This document shows, piece by piece, positions 1-12,758 of a DNA stretch of 64,000 bases. The position numbers and the translations under genes are program-made. The notes under the pieces are model-generated. The model was not told the DNA's origin. It saw only the letters and a program-made list of their open reading frames with translations, and did not search any database. Within the stretch, counting starts at the first letter, position 1; each line of letters starts with the position of its first letter. Source of the DNA: Labia minor (taxonomy: Eukaryota; Arthropoda; Insecta; Dermaptera; Spongiphoridae); assembly GCA_963082975.1 (NCBI GenBank), contig OY720346.1, positions 22,376,720-22,440,719 on the forward strand, given 5' to 3'.

Positions 1-419
1 TAATGTTTTGTGAATGATTATTATATATATATATTTAGGTAATCAAATGTTAGATATTTGACATTTAGTATTTTAATTTGATTTTTTTAAATTTATTTTT
101 AAGTTTCATTTTCAAAATTCAATATAATATTGTATTTGCGACCAAAAGGAAAATTAGAAAGGTATGGTTTTTAAGTGAGTAGAAATTTCAAATAACCTCT
201 GAATATAAACAACCCTATAGAGAGGTACATATATACCTTTTGAAGGTTTTTCTGCACCATAAAAAAAGATTAGGCTTAAAAACTTGAAAAAAAAATCAGA
301 TTAAAATTTATTAAATTCATTGTGAAATTCAATAACAAAGAAATAAAAATGCACCAAAAAGCGATTCAAGGGATTTGAAAAATTCCTTTAATTCTTTTTT
401 ATAAGGAAAAGTACCGGGA

Positions 420-1042
420 CCCTGAGCCTCGGCTCGGTAATTAAGTTAAAAAAATTAGTCATTATTATTGGGTTTGGCTGGTAATATTAATACCTGGGAC
501 ACCTAATAATAATGATTAAATGAATTGAACTGGGGTCATCAATAATAATACCTGGTTCACCGAGCCACCACTCGGACAATAAAAATAAATGATTCTTTAT
601 TATCGGGTTTGGCTGATAATATTAATAATTGATTCACCGAATCGCCATTCAAATAATAACATACAAACAGAAAAGTAGGTCTGTTGATATGAAATATATA
701 CCTGGGACACCGAGCTATCGCTCGACCCTTTAACAAATTTATACAATTTATTTTTATATACTTTAAAAACTTTACAATTTTTTAATTATTTATGATAATT
801 GTTAAATGGGATTTCTAAAAAGGACCCATTAAAAATTTGTTTCCTAAAATGGTTCAAATTAATTAAAATAAATTGATTTTCATTTCAATACCTGTGACAC
901 GGAGCTCTCGCTCGACCCTTTAACAAATTTATACAATTTATTATTATATACTTTAAAATTTTTTAATTATTTATTAATATACAATTGGGTTTGGCTGGTA
1001 ATATTAATACCCGATTCACCGAATCGCCATTCAAATAATTTA
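420..1042. repeat. Cluster of short hairpin repeats (about six units)
   Basis: Six related units follow the pattern TACCTGGGACACCGAGC plus a 4-6 nt loop and the stem complement. Hairpins are visible at 424-435, 560-575, 711-724, 902-913 and, in a GAAT/ATTC version, at 639-650 and 1021-1032. A copy at 491-503 is cut short. Between them a second motif, GGGTTTGGCTG plus TAATATTAATA, occurs three times (about 470, 604 and 986). A third block, ACCCTTTAACAAATTTATAC, occurs twice (about 715 and 905). The units are interspersed in a roughly 600-bp locally duplicated array. Stem sequences differ between units but still pair. Confidence 0.6.
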
Positions 1043-1109
1043 AAAAAACATAAATTAAAAAAAAAATAGTCATAAAACATACACCCCTTAAACGTTAACA
1101 TGTACATTT

Positions 1110-1171
1110 AAATTATTTGAAATTGTTTCTGTACCTGGAAATTAATTTATTTCAAACCATCTGTCAACTTA
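1110..1171 (+). repeat. Family A 3'-end fragment
   Basis: This short stretch matches the 3' end of repeat family A seen at 20.0 and 49.0 kb: AAATTGTTTCTGTACCTGG, then TTTCAAACC and CAACTTA. The terminal hairpin of the full copies has been deleted. Confidence 0.5.
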
Positions 1172-1427
1172 TTTAAAATTTGATATATACATGTTGTCAT
1201 TCAAAGAATGTTTATGTTTTTATTTTTTATGTTATATTTATATTTATATTTTATTATATTTTTAATTTTATTTTTCTAATGTTGACATTTTTAAATTATT
1301 TATAAAACACTGAAAACATTCACATTGCGAATATTATTACCTCTTTTAATTTTTAAGATTATATTAATAAATAATTTTAATTTTGATCTCATAATTGGAT
1401 TTTCATTTTCAAGTAAGATATTATTAT

Positions 1428-1600
1428 GGGTGGATTCACAATGTATGAAGGGACACTTCTAGAAATGTGGATGTTGCGGCCAAGAACTTTCGACTACCGT
1501 AGAGCTCAGAGATAGATAGATATAACATTTACAATAATAATAATATAATTTACTGATTAAATTTAAAAATTAAATATATTTTGAAAAATAAAATCTTATT
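1428..1600 (+). mobile_element. LINE 3'-end fragment
   Basis: The sequence matches the tails of the LINE family at 33.0-33.35 kb and 60.1-60.6 kb: GGGACACTT, AGAAATGTGG, AAGAACTTTCGA, then GATAGATAGATATAAC and the same AT-rich 3' untranslated stretch. Only the last part of the reverse-transcriptase tail and the 3' UTR remain, as expected of a 5'-truncated insertion. Confidence 0.55.
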
Positions 1601-2301
1601 TGAAATTTCTTTCATAAGAAAAAAGTATGAAATTTTATGAATTTTCTTTTTTATAAAAACATTTTTTAATTTTTTTAAAATTCTTTAGTGAATAAGTCCT
1701 TGTGGCGCCCGGAGGTTATACAACCAAAAAAATTATTTTTTTGGTTAGAGATGACATGAGTGTGTTGGTGAATTTTTATTAAGTTATTATAAATTAACTC
1801 TTAATAATAACTGATTGATATGATCATATTCTGAAATAAATTCCGTATTTTAATATAATTACTTAAATAATATTCAAAAATAAATGTGAAGGTTAACTAA
1901 AATTTTCTTAGATCCCTTGATAAAAAAATATTTTAAAAATAAAATCTATTTATCTATTTACATATTAAATTTATAAAAAAATAAATATTTATAACTTAGA
2001 AGAAACCAATAGACAAATTTTGAGATTTTTCTGATAGAAATATTGTTTAATAATTAATTTGTTAAATAAATAAATATTTAATACATAAACATTTATAATT
2101 TATAAATAAATAGTTTTGATTTTACTTACTTAAATTAGATTGAATTTAAAATTTATTAACCACTTTTTTATAAAAATTACAAACAATAATATTTCAAAAT
2201 GAATTTTTTATTACTAAATCAATAACGTCCTTGATTCATTGAAAAGGTATTCTCTATTCTCATATTTAGATTCATTCCTATCAGATATTGGAAGTTAAGT
2301 A

Positions 2302-2333
<32 letters not shown>

Positions 2334-4566
2334 AAAGACCGGATGTTGTTGGTTTCAAGTAAATTTAAATCTATTCCTGTCCTAAATCGTTACTCATTAA
2401 ATTAATAGAACGTGAGAAAATTTAAATTTATATTTTTTACAAATTTTCAAATGATTCGTAAATTATATTCATCTCAGATACAGTTAATACATCCTTTTTA
2501 CTCTTTAGTTATAATATTGCTCATATTCCAAGATTTTTTTTAAAAATTATGATTAACAACGAATTTTGAACATTATTACATTATTCTGTACATATCTATT
2601 CTATTATTCCAGAATTCTAATAATTACTGATCCTTTTAATTTGAATTTTATTACATTAGTTCACTTTATCAATTATTTTAATTGATAAGAAATTCATTAA
2701 ATAGAAATCAAGACATTAATCTTTTATCAGGTTTAATTACCACTTTCCTAAAACTAGATGCAGATATAAATTAGTCTAAAATAATTATTTAGATAATATT
2801 TTACTTAAAACATTCCATTAATCTATTTAACTTTAACTATATGTATATGTATGTAATAAATAAAATTCTTTCATCGCATGCAGATTACTTACAAACTTCG
2901 TAAAATAACTGCTAATAACCCTATAAAACTTTTTTTTTTAATATAATTTCTCATTATATATAAAGTTTTTTTTTAAGTAAAAAAAAATTGGTAGAATAAA
3001 TGATAAAAGGTGAAGTTTTCCTAGTAAATAAAAATAAATTTTAAAATATATATTTTTTTTGTTATTCACTTTTTTCAAAATATTTCTGGTATTAAATAAT
3101 TTATTAAAAAAAAAAAAAAAAAAAAAAAATTGTAATGATTTTCATATTTTCGTATAAGTTTATTTATTCAACAATTTTATCATTACCGGTTCTCTTAAAG
3201 GAAACAGCCGTAAAAAGATAAGCAAAGTTTACATTTCATGAGACTAGCCAACTTACAACTCTTCTACTTTATAAAAACTGTTTTGAAATATTAATCAGAT
3301 GAATGGATGAAGTATAAAAGTGGGAGAAAAAAAAAATATGAAATTTGTGTTTCTCCTTCCCTCCACCCATTTTTCTCCTCTTGGAGACCTACGTTAATGC
3401 GAAAAAGAAAAAAAATCACTTTCTTGCATTTTTGCATTATCAATATAATTAAATAAAAAAAATTTTATTTGTATTTTGAATATAATCTTTAATTTATATT
3501 AAAAATAATATTATTTATAACTAGATAAAATTGATTTATTGAATTAGATTTCGAACCTAGCCCATTTTCAGTTAGATAAGACCAGTTTTATAAACTAGTC
3601 TGTTAACACAGACTAGTTCAAATATATATACAATCTTTAAAATATATATAAACAGTTTCATTCAACTGTAACAACCACTTTCATTTTATTTTAAAATTTA
3701 TTCAACTTTTGATATACTTAAATAGTTAATTGGTCAATTCAATATTTTTCAAAATGTAACTAACTTTTACTTATAAATTATTTTATTTCAAGATGTAAGA
3801 GTGCTTTTTAAAAAACAACAAATATTAATAAAATACATACAGAAGTATATCTTAATTACTTTTTTGTTAATATTATAAACCCGATTAGATTAGAAAATTA
3901 TAATAAATAAATGATAAATGATACTAAGATAAAACGAAATTTCACTTTAAGTGATAAAAAAAATTTCTTCTAATTTTTTTAATATTCAATTCAACAATAA
4001 TTTTAGTTATAATTATAAATTAAAAAAAAATGGAATTAATTGTTTGTAAATTTTTGGTTGAAGTTTTTTTTTTGTTTTGAAGAAATTATTTCATGTTGTT
4101 TTTATGAATTTAAAAAAAGGAAAAAATTTTAAAAATTACTAATTTCTTCAATTTTTAATTAAAATTAAAAAAAAAAAAATTATTTTTAAGTTAAACTCTC
4201 TACCTCTCTCTTATGCATCATTATATGTTTATTATGATCAAAAATATAATATATAATATTTACTTATTATATATAGATTTAGAATAATATTTTTTTATTA
4301 ATTTTATTTAGTTATCCTTTATTTTTTTTTTTTTGGGTGATAATATTAAAGTTATATTTGTGAAGGAAAAAGGAGAAGATATTAAATACACATTTTAAAA
4401 ATAATGAATTATTTATTTATTTTGCGAGAATCTGTGTGTTGTTCGTTTTTTTTTTATAATATAGTAATGTTCTTCTTTAAAATTGAAAAAGTGCATTGGT
4501 TCTTAATTTTGGTATCGGCCTTTCTCTGAAAACTATTTACAACATTATTGACATGTTGTCACTTAC
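1601..4566. other. AT-rich stretch without recognised gene
   Basis: Nothing protein-like was recognised. The stretch holds a (TA)n run at about 2308-2332 and a run of A at 3106-3130. It probably includes intron of the minus-strand gene whose first exon lies at 4567-4708. Confidence 0.5.
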
Positions 4567-4708
4567 CAAACGTGAGCACGTGGGTGATGACAGTTTCTGT
4601 CTGTGCATTCCTGCTTGTGTCGCTCTCAGCGTTGGTGGCAGTCGTCGTCATCGTGGAGGCGGTCGGCATCGTCGACTGACCTTGGCCGCTGTCCTCCGTC
4701 CCGGACAT
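4567..4708 (-). CDS. First coding exon of an unidentified minus-strand gene
   Basis: On the minus strand an ATG at 4708 opens 47 codons plus one base. It runs into a textbook splice donor (TTTG then GTAAGTGAC) at 4566. The peptide begins MSGTEDSGQGQ, is rich in Ser and Thr, and ends VITHVLTF. The exon is much richer in C and G than its surroundings and lies at the edge of a GC-rich island, as expected of a gene start. The gene would continue leftward, and no second exon was recognised in the window. The family is not identified. A Ser/Thr-rich low-complexity N-terminus is common in nuclear regulators, but that is only a guess. The overlapping plus-strand frame is taken to be a shadow. Confidence 0.5.
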
Positions 4709-4965
4709 TTTAGCCTAATCAAAATGGGGAAACACTGCCGCAAAACTAAATCTGATTGACTCAAGGCATTGCGAACCAGTAAAATCTTGTCCTAAGAAGA
4801 ACTGATTTGCGAATCCAGCGGCTACTAAACGTGATCTGACTAAGGTTGTCTACAACTCGTCCCCCCCCCCTTCCGAACCCTTCTGGCCCCTGACCCCTTT
4901 CGTACCAAATACCCCAACTGGAGGATGGTTATGTCAACCCGGGTGCATTCGCTGTCAACGTCAAC
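4709..4965 (-). promoter_or_regulatory. GC-rich 5' UTR/promoter island of the minus-strand gene
   Basis: About 250 bp upstream of the minus-strand ATG are far richer in C and G than the neighbourhood, with a C run at 4861-4870 and many CpG steps. No clear TATA box was seen. It is read as 5' UTR plus promoter from position and composition only. Confidence 0.4.
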
Positions 4966-6444
4966 GCTTCACCTAAACAGATTTCTAATTATCTACGTTC
5001 TTTAAAATTATTTCATACTGCAATTAGATTATTATTATATAAATTAATTCAGATGAGAATCTTAGTCTACAAATGCTATCTATCGGCTACTCGTTGAACT
5101 TGATTCTTAAAAAAATTACTTGAGGGAAACTAAATTTCTAAAATCTAAAAATACTATAAGTGACATAACTAAATCAATTATTTATTTTTATTCATTTTGA
5201 TTTAGCATAATTATGTCCTTCAAATCTAGTTCTATTTTGAAAATCGAATATTCTTCTTTCATTTAATTTCATGAAATTGAAAAATAGAATTTTTAAAAAG
5301 ATATTAATTAATATAGACAAATTCATATAATATAACAGGGTATATGATCTAGCTATGTTATATTAAATTGGGAGCCACTTGATATCAATGTTCAAAAAAT
5401 TAATAAAATAAGATTTTTAAAATATTAAATTATTGATATAATATTTCTAAAAAGACTCAATGCCAAGCACAATCAATATAGTATAATCGTTTTATATTTC
5501 ATAACATCCTTTAAATTAAAAAGTAAATTTAAAAAAATATTTTAAATAGTATTTATTAAAAATTTACATTTTAATATTAATTTTTATATTTATTTATATT
5601 TTTCCATAAAGACTGACATGGATGAACAATTATTCGTTTTTAAACTTTTTCATTATTATAATTAAATTTTCGATTATTAGATTTATTTAAATTTTTATCT
5701 CTTTCGAATATATAGTTAAAAATTATTTAAATACAACCTAACTCTTTCTATATAAATTTTTTTTTAAATAATTCATTTATATTTTTTTTTTCAGAGTGTA
5801 GGGTGCTGCTTGTTTTACATGATTGAATAATACTTGAACCATTGTTCCATAGAAATGGAGAAAATATTCAAGTTCCCCATAATAACAATTAAAGAATTCT
5901 AGGGACATTCCACGTTTAAAAAAATTAAAGAATTTTTGATATAAGTTTTTTATAATTTTAAAAATAAACTTTTAACTTTATTTATAATTTAATAATTTGA
6001 ATAGAAAATATTAGAGTTAAATCTAAATTTTTTAATGAATGTAAAGAAGTAAAGAAATATTCTATTAATTGTGTAAAATATTTGATAAAATTGTAATAGT
6101 ATGGTGATTTTTTTAAATTTTATCTCAGATACCCTGATAATTAAAATATTCAAAAATGAAGTGAGGGAAATTTTTCCAAAAAAAATAAAATGAAAATAAT
6201 TTTCAGATAAATTTAAAGTTAATTTATATAATAATAAAAATTAAGAATTTATTTTTTGACACCACGGTAGATCTGCTGGATGGTTGAACTGGGATTACCT
6301 GAACATAAATGCTAAAATATATTTGTTCTAAGCTCAATAAAATTGTGATCTTGTATATATTTTTCAATTAATAACTTTGATCATTCTAATTTCCACTTTA
6401 AACTTCTCTTATTTAGGTTCAGTAAGATAAATGGATAATATAAA

Positions 6445-6565
6445 GTAGCAAGAGATGGTATAGGACAATTATTTTTGTACAAATTTGAATATTTGTTCTT
6501 AGCATTGCCAAATCATTCACATGAACCACTACTTACATCGATAATTGAAATATTAAAGGAATTGG
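6445..6565 (+). other. Possible isolated exon, identity unknown
   Basis: A 40-codon open stretch reads as a plausible amphipathic helix (FLALPNHSHEPLLTSIIEIL), ends one base into a codon and is followed by a GTAAAT donor. An AG acceptor lies just before it. No second exon could be joined with confidence: open stretches near 5.8-5.9 kb contain stops. It could be a fragment of a dead gene or chance. Confidence 0.2.
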
Positions 6566-6673
6566 GTAAATATTCAATATTTATATATATAATTAATTTA
6601 AGAATATATTTTAATTAAAACATATTGAATTTATACTTATTAATAATTTATGTAAGTTCAATTCTGAAAATAT

Positions 6674-7534
6674 CAGGGAGGTAGGGAGGGAAGCTTTGCT
6701 TTGGAATAAAAGTTGTCGCCTATCTGACGTCACAGTCGCCATATTGTGAGGAGCAAAACATTATGTTTTCCATTGATCTTAATGTTAATATATCATCAAA
6801 TTTCGGGCCTTTTTTGTGGAAAATTATGTGAGAAAAAATTTTCTCATGAAGAAAAAACTCTTTAAATGTTAATTTATTTCAATTGCAGGTCGTTTTGATA
6901 TGCATATATGTATAAAAAAAAATGAAATGTTGCGGCAATCATTCTCTTCCTAATTAGTCAATTAAAAACAGAAATTATCCTTAGTTTAATGGAAAAATGA
7001 TTACAAAAAATAAAATATAAACAAAAAATATAATTATTAATGTATTTTAGATTTTTTGGAAAGGTCAAAATATTTATTGAAATCCCTAAAAACAAATAAT
7101 GACCAGCTACTAATATACCATCAAAAAAACCCCGAATTTTTAGGTAAGTAAGGTTTGCATCTCGCAAATAAATTGAAAACAAGTCATAATAGAAAAAGTA
7201 CGATAAAAATGTTGATACTATAATGTATGAGAAAAAATGTGCTTATTACTAATACCCTTGAAAATGAGTTAATTTAAAATCTGATTAAAAACAATTAAAT
7301 TATTAAAAACTATTTCTAATGATTAAATATATTAACTAAACTATAAAACAAAGAAGAAATAACTTAGACAAACTTTCAAACAAACGAGAAAATTTGAAAC
7401 AAAAATGTATTATATCTTATGTAAAATTCAATGTTTTGCTCCTCACAATATGGCCGATAAGAATTTCTCCCTACTTTTTTGGAGCCATCCCCCACTTCTT
7501 CAAACAAGCGTTAGTGTCACTTCCTACCTCCCTG
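6674..7534. mobile_element. Non-autonomous hAT-like element
   Basis: An 861-bp element is flanked by perfect 8-bp target duplications GAAAATAT (6666-6673 and 7535-7542). Its ends are inverted: CAGGGAGGTAGG on the left and CCTACCTCCCTG on the right. A second inverted pair lies inside, CATATTGTGAGGAGCAAAAC near 6742 and its complement near 7433. There is no transposase coding. Its right end lies 142 bp upstream of the PCID2 ATG. Confidence 0.8.
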
Positions 7535-7676
7535 GAAAATATCAAGTCATCTAAGATTTTCTTTAGAAACTAAAAAAATGTTTCTTATATCTACCATCTA
7601 TGTTATTAACCGGTATATTTAAATAAATTTTTCTTTTTTAACATTTTAATGTTAATAAATAAAATTATATATTACA

Positions 7677-9525
7677 ATGGCTCATATGTCTATTAATCAA
7701 TATCTTCAACAAGTAATTTTAATTTATATTTTTATTCATAATAAAATATTAATATAATTTATATTTTAATTTTGTTTTTAGGTTAATTCATTTTGGCATG
7801 AAAAAGATGGTTATTCTTTAGCGGTAAATTATTAAAATATTATTTTACAACACAATAAATATAAATAAATATTATTTTGTTTACTAGTTATTAATTAGTT
7901 TCACCTAAAAATTTTAAATAAAAATTATTACCTAACCTCCATAACAATATTGTAATATTATGAACTTTTGTGTTTCTATAATCAAATGTCAATCTCAATA
8001 TTTATTTTTGAAAACTTGAAATATAAATATATTAATATCTATTTAATTTATTTTAAATAAATAGGATTTGCTCTCTTTTCGTCATGGTCATGTTGTTAGC
8101 AGTAAACTTCAACTTGAAAATCCAGAACCAAGCGTGGAGGATGTTATACCTCCACCTCTTGATGAAATTGTTGCTGCCCATCTCAGGTCCAATCTCATAT
8201 TAAATTAAATTAGATCTTTAAAAATATTTAATAATCAAATTTACATTTATAATTATATGTTTTCTTCTTCTTTAGGTGTATATATTCTATTAATAATCAG
8301 GCTTATCTGGATGCGTACCGCTATCAGAATTTACTTGTACAATCGTTTACTAAAATTATGCAGACACAGCGTGAGGAAAACTGGTGCCTCCCTGTTCTAT
8401 CAGCAATTTGCTTTGATTTACGACGTATAGCAACCCGAGCAGATAAAGAACTTTTCAATAAGGGAAATCGTAACATGGAAACATTAGAAAACGCTGTCGA
8501 TACCTTAATGGGTTGCTTTAGACTGTGCACTACAGACAAGTAAGATTTTTTTAAGTAATTTTTCATATTTAAACATTTTTAAAATTTGATACTTTAATTT
8601 TCAGTCGTTCATCTGAAGATACAACAAAACGTTGGGGCATGTTAACCGTAGTTAACCAACTATTTAAAATTTATTTTAAAATTAATAAAATTCACCTATT
8701 GAAGCCCTTAATTCGAGCAATAGAATCTTCTCCATTTCGAGATTCTTTTCCTATTAGCCAACTAGTTACTTATCGTTATTTTGTTGGATGCAAAGCTATG
8801 TTTGATTCCGATTATAAAACAGGTATTACGCCATAATCTTTCAATCAAATATATATATATTGTATTTATAAATAAAATTTTTTAGCCGATGAAGCACTTA
8901 CTTTTGCTTTTCAAAGATGCAATAAAACTTTCAAAAAAAACAAGCAATTGATCTTGGTTTATCTAGTTCCCGTCAAATTGTTGAATGTAAGCCAAATTAA
9001 AATTTGAATGATTTCAGAGATATATATTTAAAATTTTTTTAAAGGGTTTTCGTCCAAAGAAGAGTTTGCTTTTAAAATATTCATTAATGCCTTTTTGGTC
9101 AGTAACTGAAGCTGTACTACAGGGTAATGTTGTTAAATTCAATGAAGAAATAAGAAAAAATGAAGCATTCTTTACAAAATATGGAATTTTTTTGATTCTC
9201 GAAAAACTTAAAATAATTGCTTTAAGAAACCTTTTTAAAAAAGTGTATGTTAAATAGCATAAATATGTGTTTATATTTTTTCTATGAAAAATAATTTAAT
9301 TTTAGATTTTTAATTTTAAATATGCATCAAATTCCATTAAAAGCTTTTCATGTCACTCTTGATTTTGTGCAATATGAAGACTTAACACCTGCTGAAACTG
9401 AATGCATTGTGGCTAATTTAATCTATGAAGGTCGAATTAAGGGTTACATATCTCATCGACATCAAAAACTGGTGGTTTCAAAACAGAATGCCTTTCCAGC
9501 TTTGACTGCCAACGGAATTGAATAA
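7677..9525 (+). CDS. PCID2: PCI domain-containing protein 2
   Basis: Eight coding exons join in frame: 7677-7712, 7782-7823, 8065-8186, 8276-8539, 8605-8822, 8886-8986, 9045-9244 and 9306-9525. They give 400 residues, against 399 in human PCID2. All introns are short (about 60-240 bp) with GT/AG ends. The protein starts [13 protein letters not shown] and ends with the family's C-terminus ([19 protein letters not shown]), which includes the winged-helix part of the PCI domain ([10 protein letters not shown] and [11 protein letters not shown]). PCID2 (Thp1/Sac3-type, TREX-2 complex) links transcription to nuclear mRNA export. The start fits the family, and the nearest upstream sequence is a hAT element. 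The stop overlaps an AATAAA signal. MED11 ends 83 bp downstream on the other strand. Confidence 0.95.
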
Positions 9526-9608
9526 AACCATATATATAAATATATATAAAAACAAATTTATTTAAATAAAATTAAGTAAAAGGTAAAACATAATTAAAAT
9601 TTTGGGAT

Positions 9609-10494
9609 TTAACCAGATGTTGATTGTTGTCCTCCGTTTTGTTTAAAGGTTTGTTGCTGTTGTTGCTGCTGCTGTAACAGCGCTGCACGGCCTTGTAAAT
9701 GCTTGTTCTTTATTCTCTCAAGTTCATTAACTCTACTTCGAGCATGTTCTAATCGATGCCAAGCCATTTGTAAAACTTTTTGGGAAGCATATCCGGATCC
9801 TTCATGAGGTTGACCTAATAAGAAAATTTAAAAATAAAGAAAAAGTAAATGTAATGAATTGTTTTTTGAAAAATACCTGTGGACATTTGGGTCAAATAAG
9901 TGATTTGCTCAGACAATCTTGATTCAACCTGATGTAAAGTTTTTAAAAATTGATTTGTATGAACTTCAGCTTGTTTTTGACTAGATTTATCTTTTCCTAA
10001 TTCCATCAGGGCATGACCTGAATTAAAATAAGGAATTAATTATATTTTTGTAATAATTTTGTTACAGAATAATAAAAGTAACAATTATTTATTCTATATT
10101 GAAAATAATTTATTTATTTACAAAATTTCCAAATTTGTTTTTATAACAATTTAAAAATTAATAAATTGATCAAGGAAAGATGATATTACTATCAATGTAT
10201 TTACTGGATTTATACTTTATTAGTTGTTTCTAATCAAGTTTTGTTACTTTCTTTGTTAATTCTGACTTTATAACATTTTTAAGTAAATGCAAGTATTTAT
10301 TTTGAAAAGTAAAAATATATTTTCAAATATTATAAATTATTCTTTAAATTTAAAGAAAGTATGAAAATTAGTATTAAATTGAGTACAAATTATTTAGTAG
10401 ATTTTTAAAATTTTTAACCTGCACTTTGAAGACAAATTATAATATCTTTTTCTATAGTGTCCAAAGTTTGAATCCTCTCCATAGGAGCAGTCAT
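9609..10494 (-). CDS. MED11: Mediator complex subunit 11
   Basis: Three minus-strand exons (10494-10419, 10017-9877, 9814-9609) join in frame to 140 residues. The start is MTAPMERIQTLDTIEKDI. The core carries the family signature: a helix with LSEQITYLTQMSTG followed at once by QPHEGSGYASQK, where human MED11 has [20 protein letters not shown]. The C-terminus has an extra glutamine-rich tail (a run of Q followed by TFKQNGGQQ), so it is longer than human MED11 (117 residues). MED11 pairs with MED22 in the Mediator head, which bridges activators, RNA polymerase II and TFIIH. The gene converges on PCID2. Confidence 0.93.
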
Positions 10495-10639
10495 TTTCAT
10501 TGATAAATAAAAGACAATATTTTATAAATATCAAAATTTAAAAGAAATGTTTTTTCCTAAATAGATAAAAATTTAATTACAAATATACAGAACAGAATAT
10601 CTATCAACCACTTGACACCTCAATGAGCTTTTTAAAGCC

Positions 10640-10700
10640 GTTAATTTTGAAGGGCGCATGCCACATGGTGGCGCTGCAGGCGACAACCGATGACTCTTAT
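10640..10700 (-). promoter_or_regulatory. Probable MED11 promoter
   Basis: This is a GC-rich patch 150-200 bp upstream of the MED11 ATG. It contains GCGCCACCATGT on the minus strand (10674-10663), resembling the CTCF-type core GCGCCNCCTNGTGG. An ATTGG (reverse CCAAT) box follows near 10700. A related motif lies upstream of POLR1A. Confidence 0.35.
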
Positions 10701-10705
10701 TGGTT

Positions 10706-11125
10706 ATTTGGTACACGGGCATTATTCAAAATTCGTAGTTTTCTATTATTTCTATCATAATTTTAAGAAATGTAGCTCATTCGGAAGAGGGCTGACCTAC
10801 CACGTTTACATTTTATTCCTCTAAATTGACCGTAAAAATAAAGATATATCTTTGATAGTTTTTCACATGATTAAAAATTGTATAAAACTGCTATATATAG
10901 AATTTCAGCTTGATTGATTCCCTTAAGTAACGGAATTAATTTTTAACACGTTGACTGACAATCACTCACCAGCACGTGGCGTGGTGTCATCAACAAAGAG
11001 CCAAACACGCGCTGATGTAATAAATATTATTTATTAATTTGAATTTATAATTTAATTTAAATATAAGATATGTGTTAATTAATCCAATTCGAATTTGCAA
11101 GATAGCCGAGTGGAGACACTCCAGA
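10706..11125 (+). mobile_element. Family B element, 5'-truncated old copy
   Basis: It aligns with the 3' two-thirds of family B, from ATTTGGTACACGG to GTGGAGACACTCCAG, including the 3' hairpin GAGTGGAGACACTC. It diverges clearly from the near-identical copies at 43.6, 45.3 and 53.3 kb. The 5' end and microsatellite are missing, so this is an older insertion between MED11 and POLR1A. Confidence 0.75.
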
Positions 11126-12130
11126 TTTTTTTCATTTATAAATTAACTCAAATGTACGTAAATCAGTTGTTTGATAAACTTAGATGATTAAAAATGCGTT
11201 TGATTAATTATTCTTGGTTAATCAATGATTAATGGATTTCTTGTGATCTTTATAAATAGTATCTTAATGGAAATAGAAATGATTATTTATTTATTTATAA
11301 ATTTCCTTCTTGCTAAGAACAATTCGTATGTGTTTATCTCGTTTCAAATATTTACATTGAAAGAAATTTTGAATCCATAAATATTAAATATTAACAAGAA
11401 CATTATTCGTTTCTTTTATTTATGTAAATTACATAAAAGATTGTAGAATTTTCTGTTAAGTTAAAAATTATTTATTTGGATATAAAACAATATAAAAATA
11501 ACATTTTTGAAAAAAGCCTATTGGTTTGATTTGTGCTATCCAGAGAGGTGTGCCATCTATATAGAAAAATTAAATTAAATTAAACATATTAACATAGTAA
11601 AGATAAGAAAATATTAATACCATCTTACTAACAAAAAACTTGCAACATCTTTAATAAAATGGGTTGATTATAAAATTAAAATATTAATTAAATTATCCAT
11701 GAATAAAAAATAATATAACTGATAAATATTTTATATATTTTTTTTATATATAATTTAATTATTACGGTATTGTTTCAATTTTAGGTAACAAATTATCATT
11801 TATTTTTGGTTTAAGAATAAATTTTTGAATTATTTCTCATACATTTTATTTTATTTTTTTTTTATATTTATTTAATTTTCTGAAATATCTTTATTATTGA
11901 TTAACATTTTTTTTATAGAAATAATGATGTAATAATAATCATTTAACAATTCTACACAAGTTGGAAATTATAAAAAATATTTGAGATAAATTATAATATA
12001 TTATATTATTCAATTTATTATAAAAAATTATAATCTAATATTTTTTAATATTGATCAGTTGCAATTTTTCAGATTTAATATAATGCATTTGCTAAGTTCT
12101 CTGAGATATATATATTTGTTTTATCAAGTT

Positions 12131-12511
12131 GCGCCACCTTGTAGTGGGAAATTTAATTTAATATTGAATAAATGTTGCTAGGTTAATTTCAAGAAATTTA
12201 AATAATCTTTCAATAATTTGTAAGGATGATCTGTGATTTGAACCCACGTGTTTAACTTATTATTATTATCACTATAAAAATTGTAACAAATATATATATT
12301 GACATTAAGTTATATCTTAATATTTTTTAACAAAACTCATACTATATTGATTTATCTATTTCTAATAAATATATCTTTAAAAAATTTTCAAGGTAAGGTT
12401 ATTACTTTTATTATGTTGACTTTGTTTTTCTTAATTTAAAATTATATTTTTATACTATATTTAACATTATATCTTATAAATAAACTAAGAAAAATATTTT
12501 TTAATTAATAC

Positions 12512-12551
<40 letters not shown>

Positions 12552-12758
12552 GTTTTTAAAAACTGTCTTATCATAAAGTATTTAAAAATTTCAAAAAATT
12601 TAAATTTTTAATTTAAATCATCATTTTTGAAATCATTTTAAATATTTAAATAAATTAATATTCTGAAATATTATTAAAATTAATTTTTTAACCTTAATCA
12701 AATTAATTATCAAATTATTAGGCTATTTTTTAAAGAACCTAAAATTTATTTTTTTCAG
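12131..12758 (+). promoter_or_regulatory. POLR1A upstream region with probable 5' UTR intron
   Basis: GCGCCACCTTGT at 12131-12142 stands out in an otherwise AT-only stretch and shares its first eight bases with the MED11 promoter motif. A strong donor, CAAG then GTAAGGT, lies at 12392/12393. A polypyrimidine tract and CAG sit directly before the POLR1A ATG (AG at 12757-12758). This suggests a 5' UTR exon ending at 12392 and a 366-bp intron. A (TA)n run lies at about 12517-12548. Confidence 0.45.
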
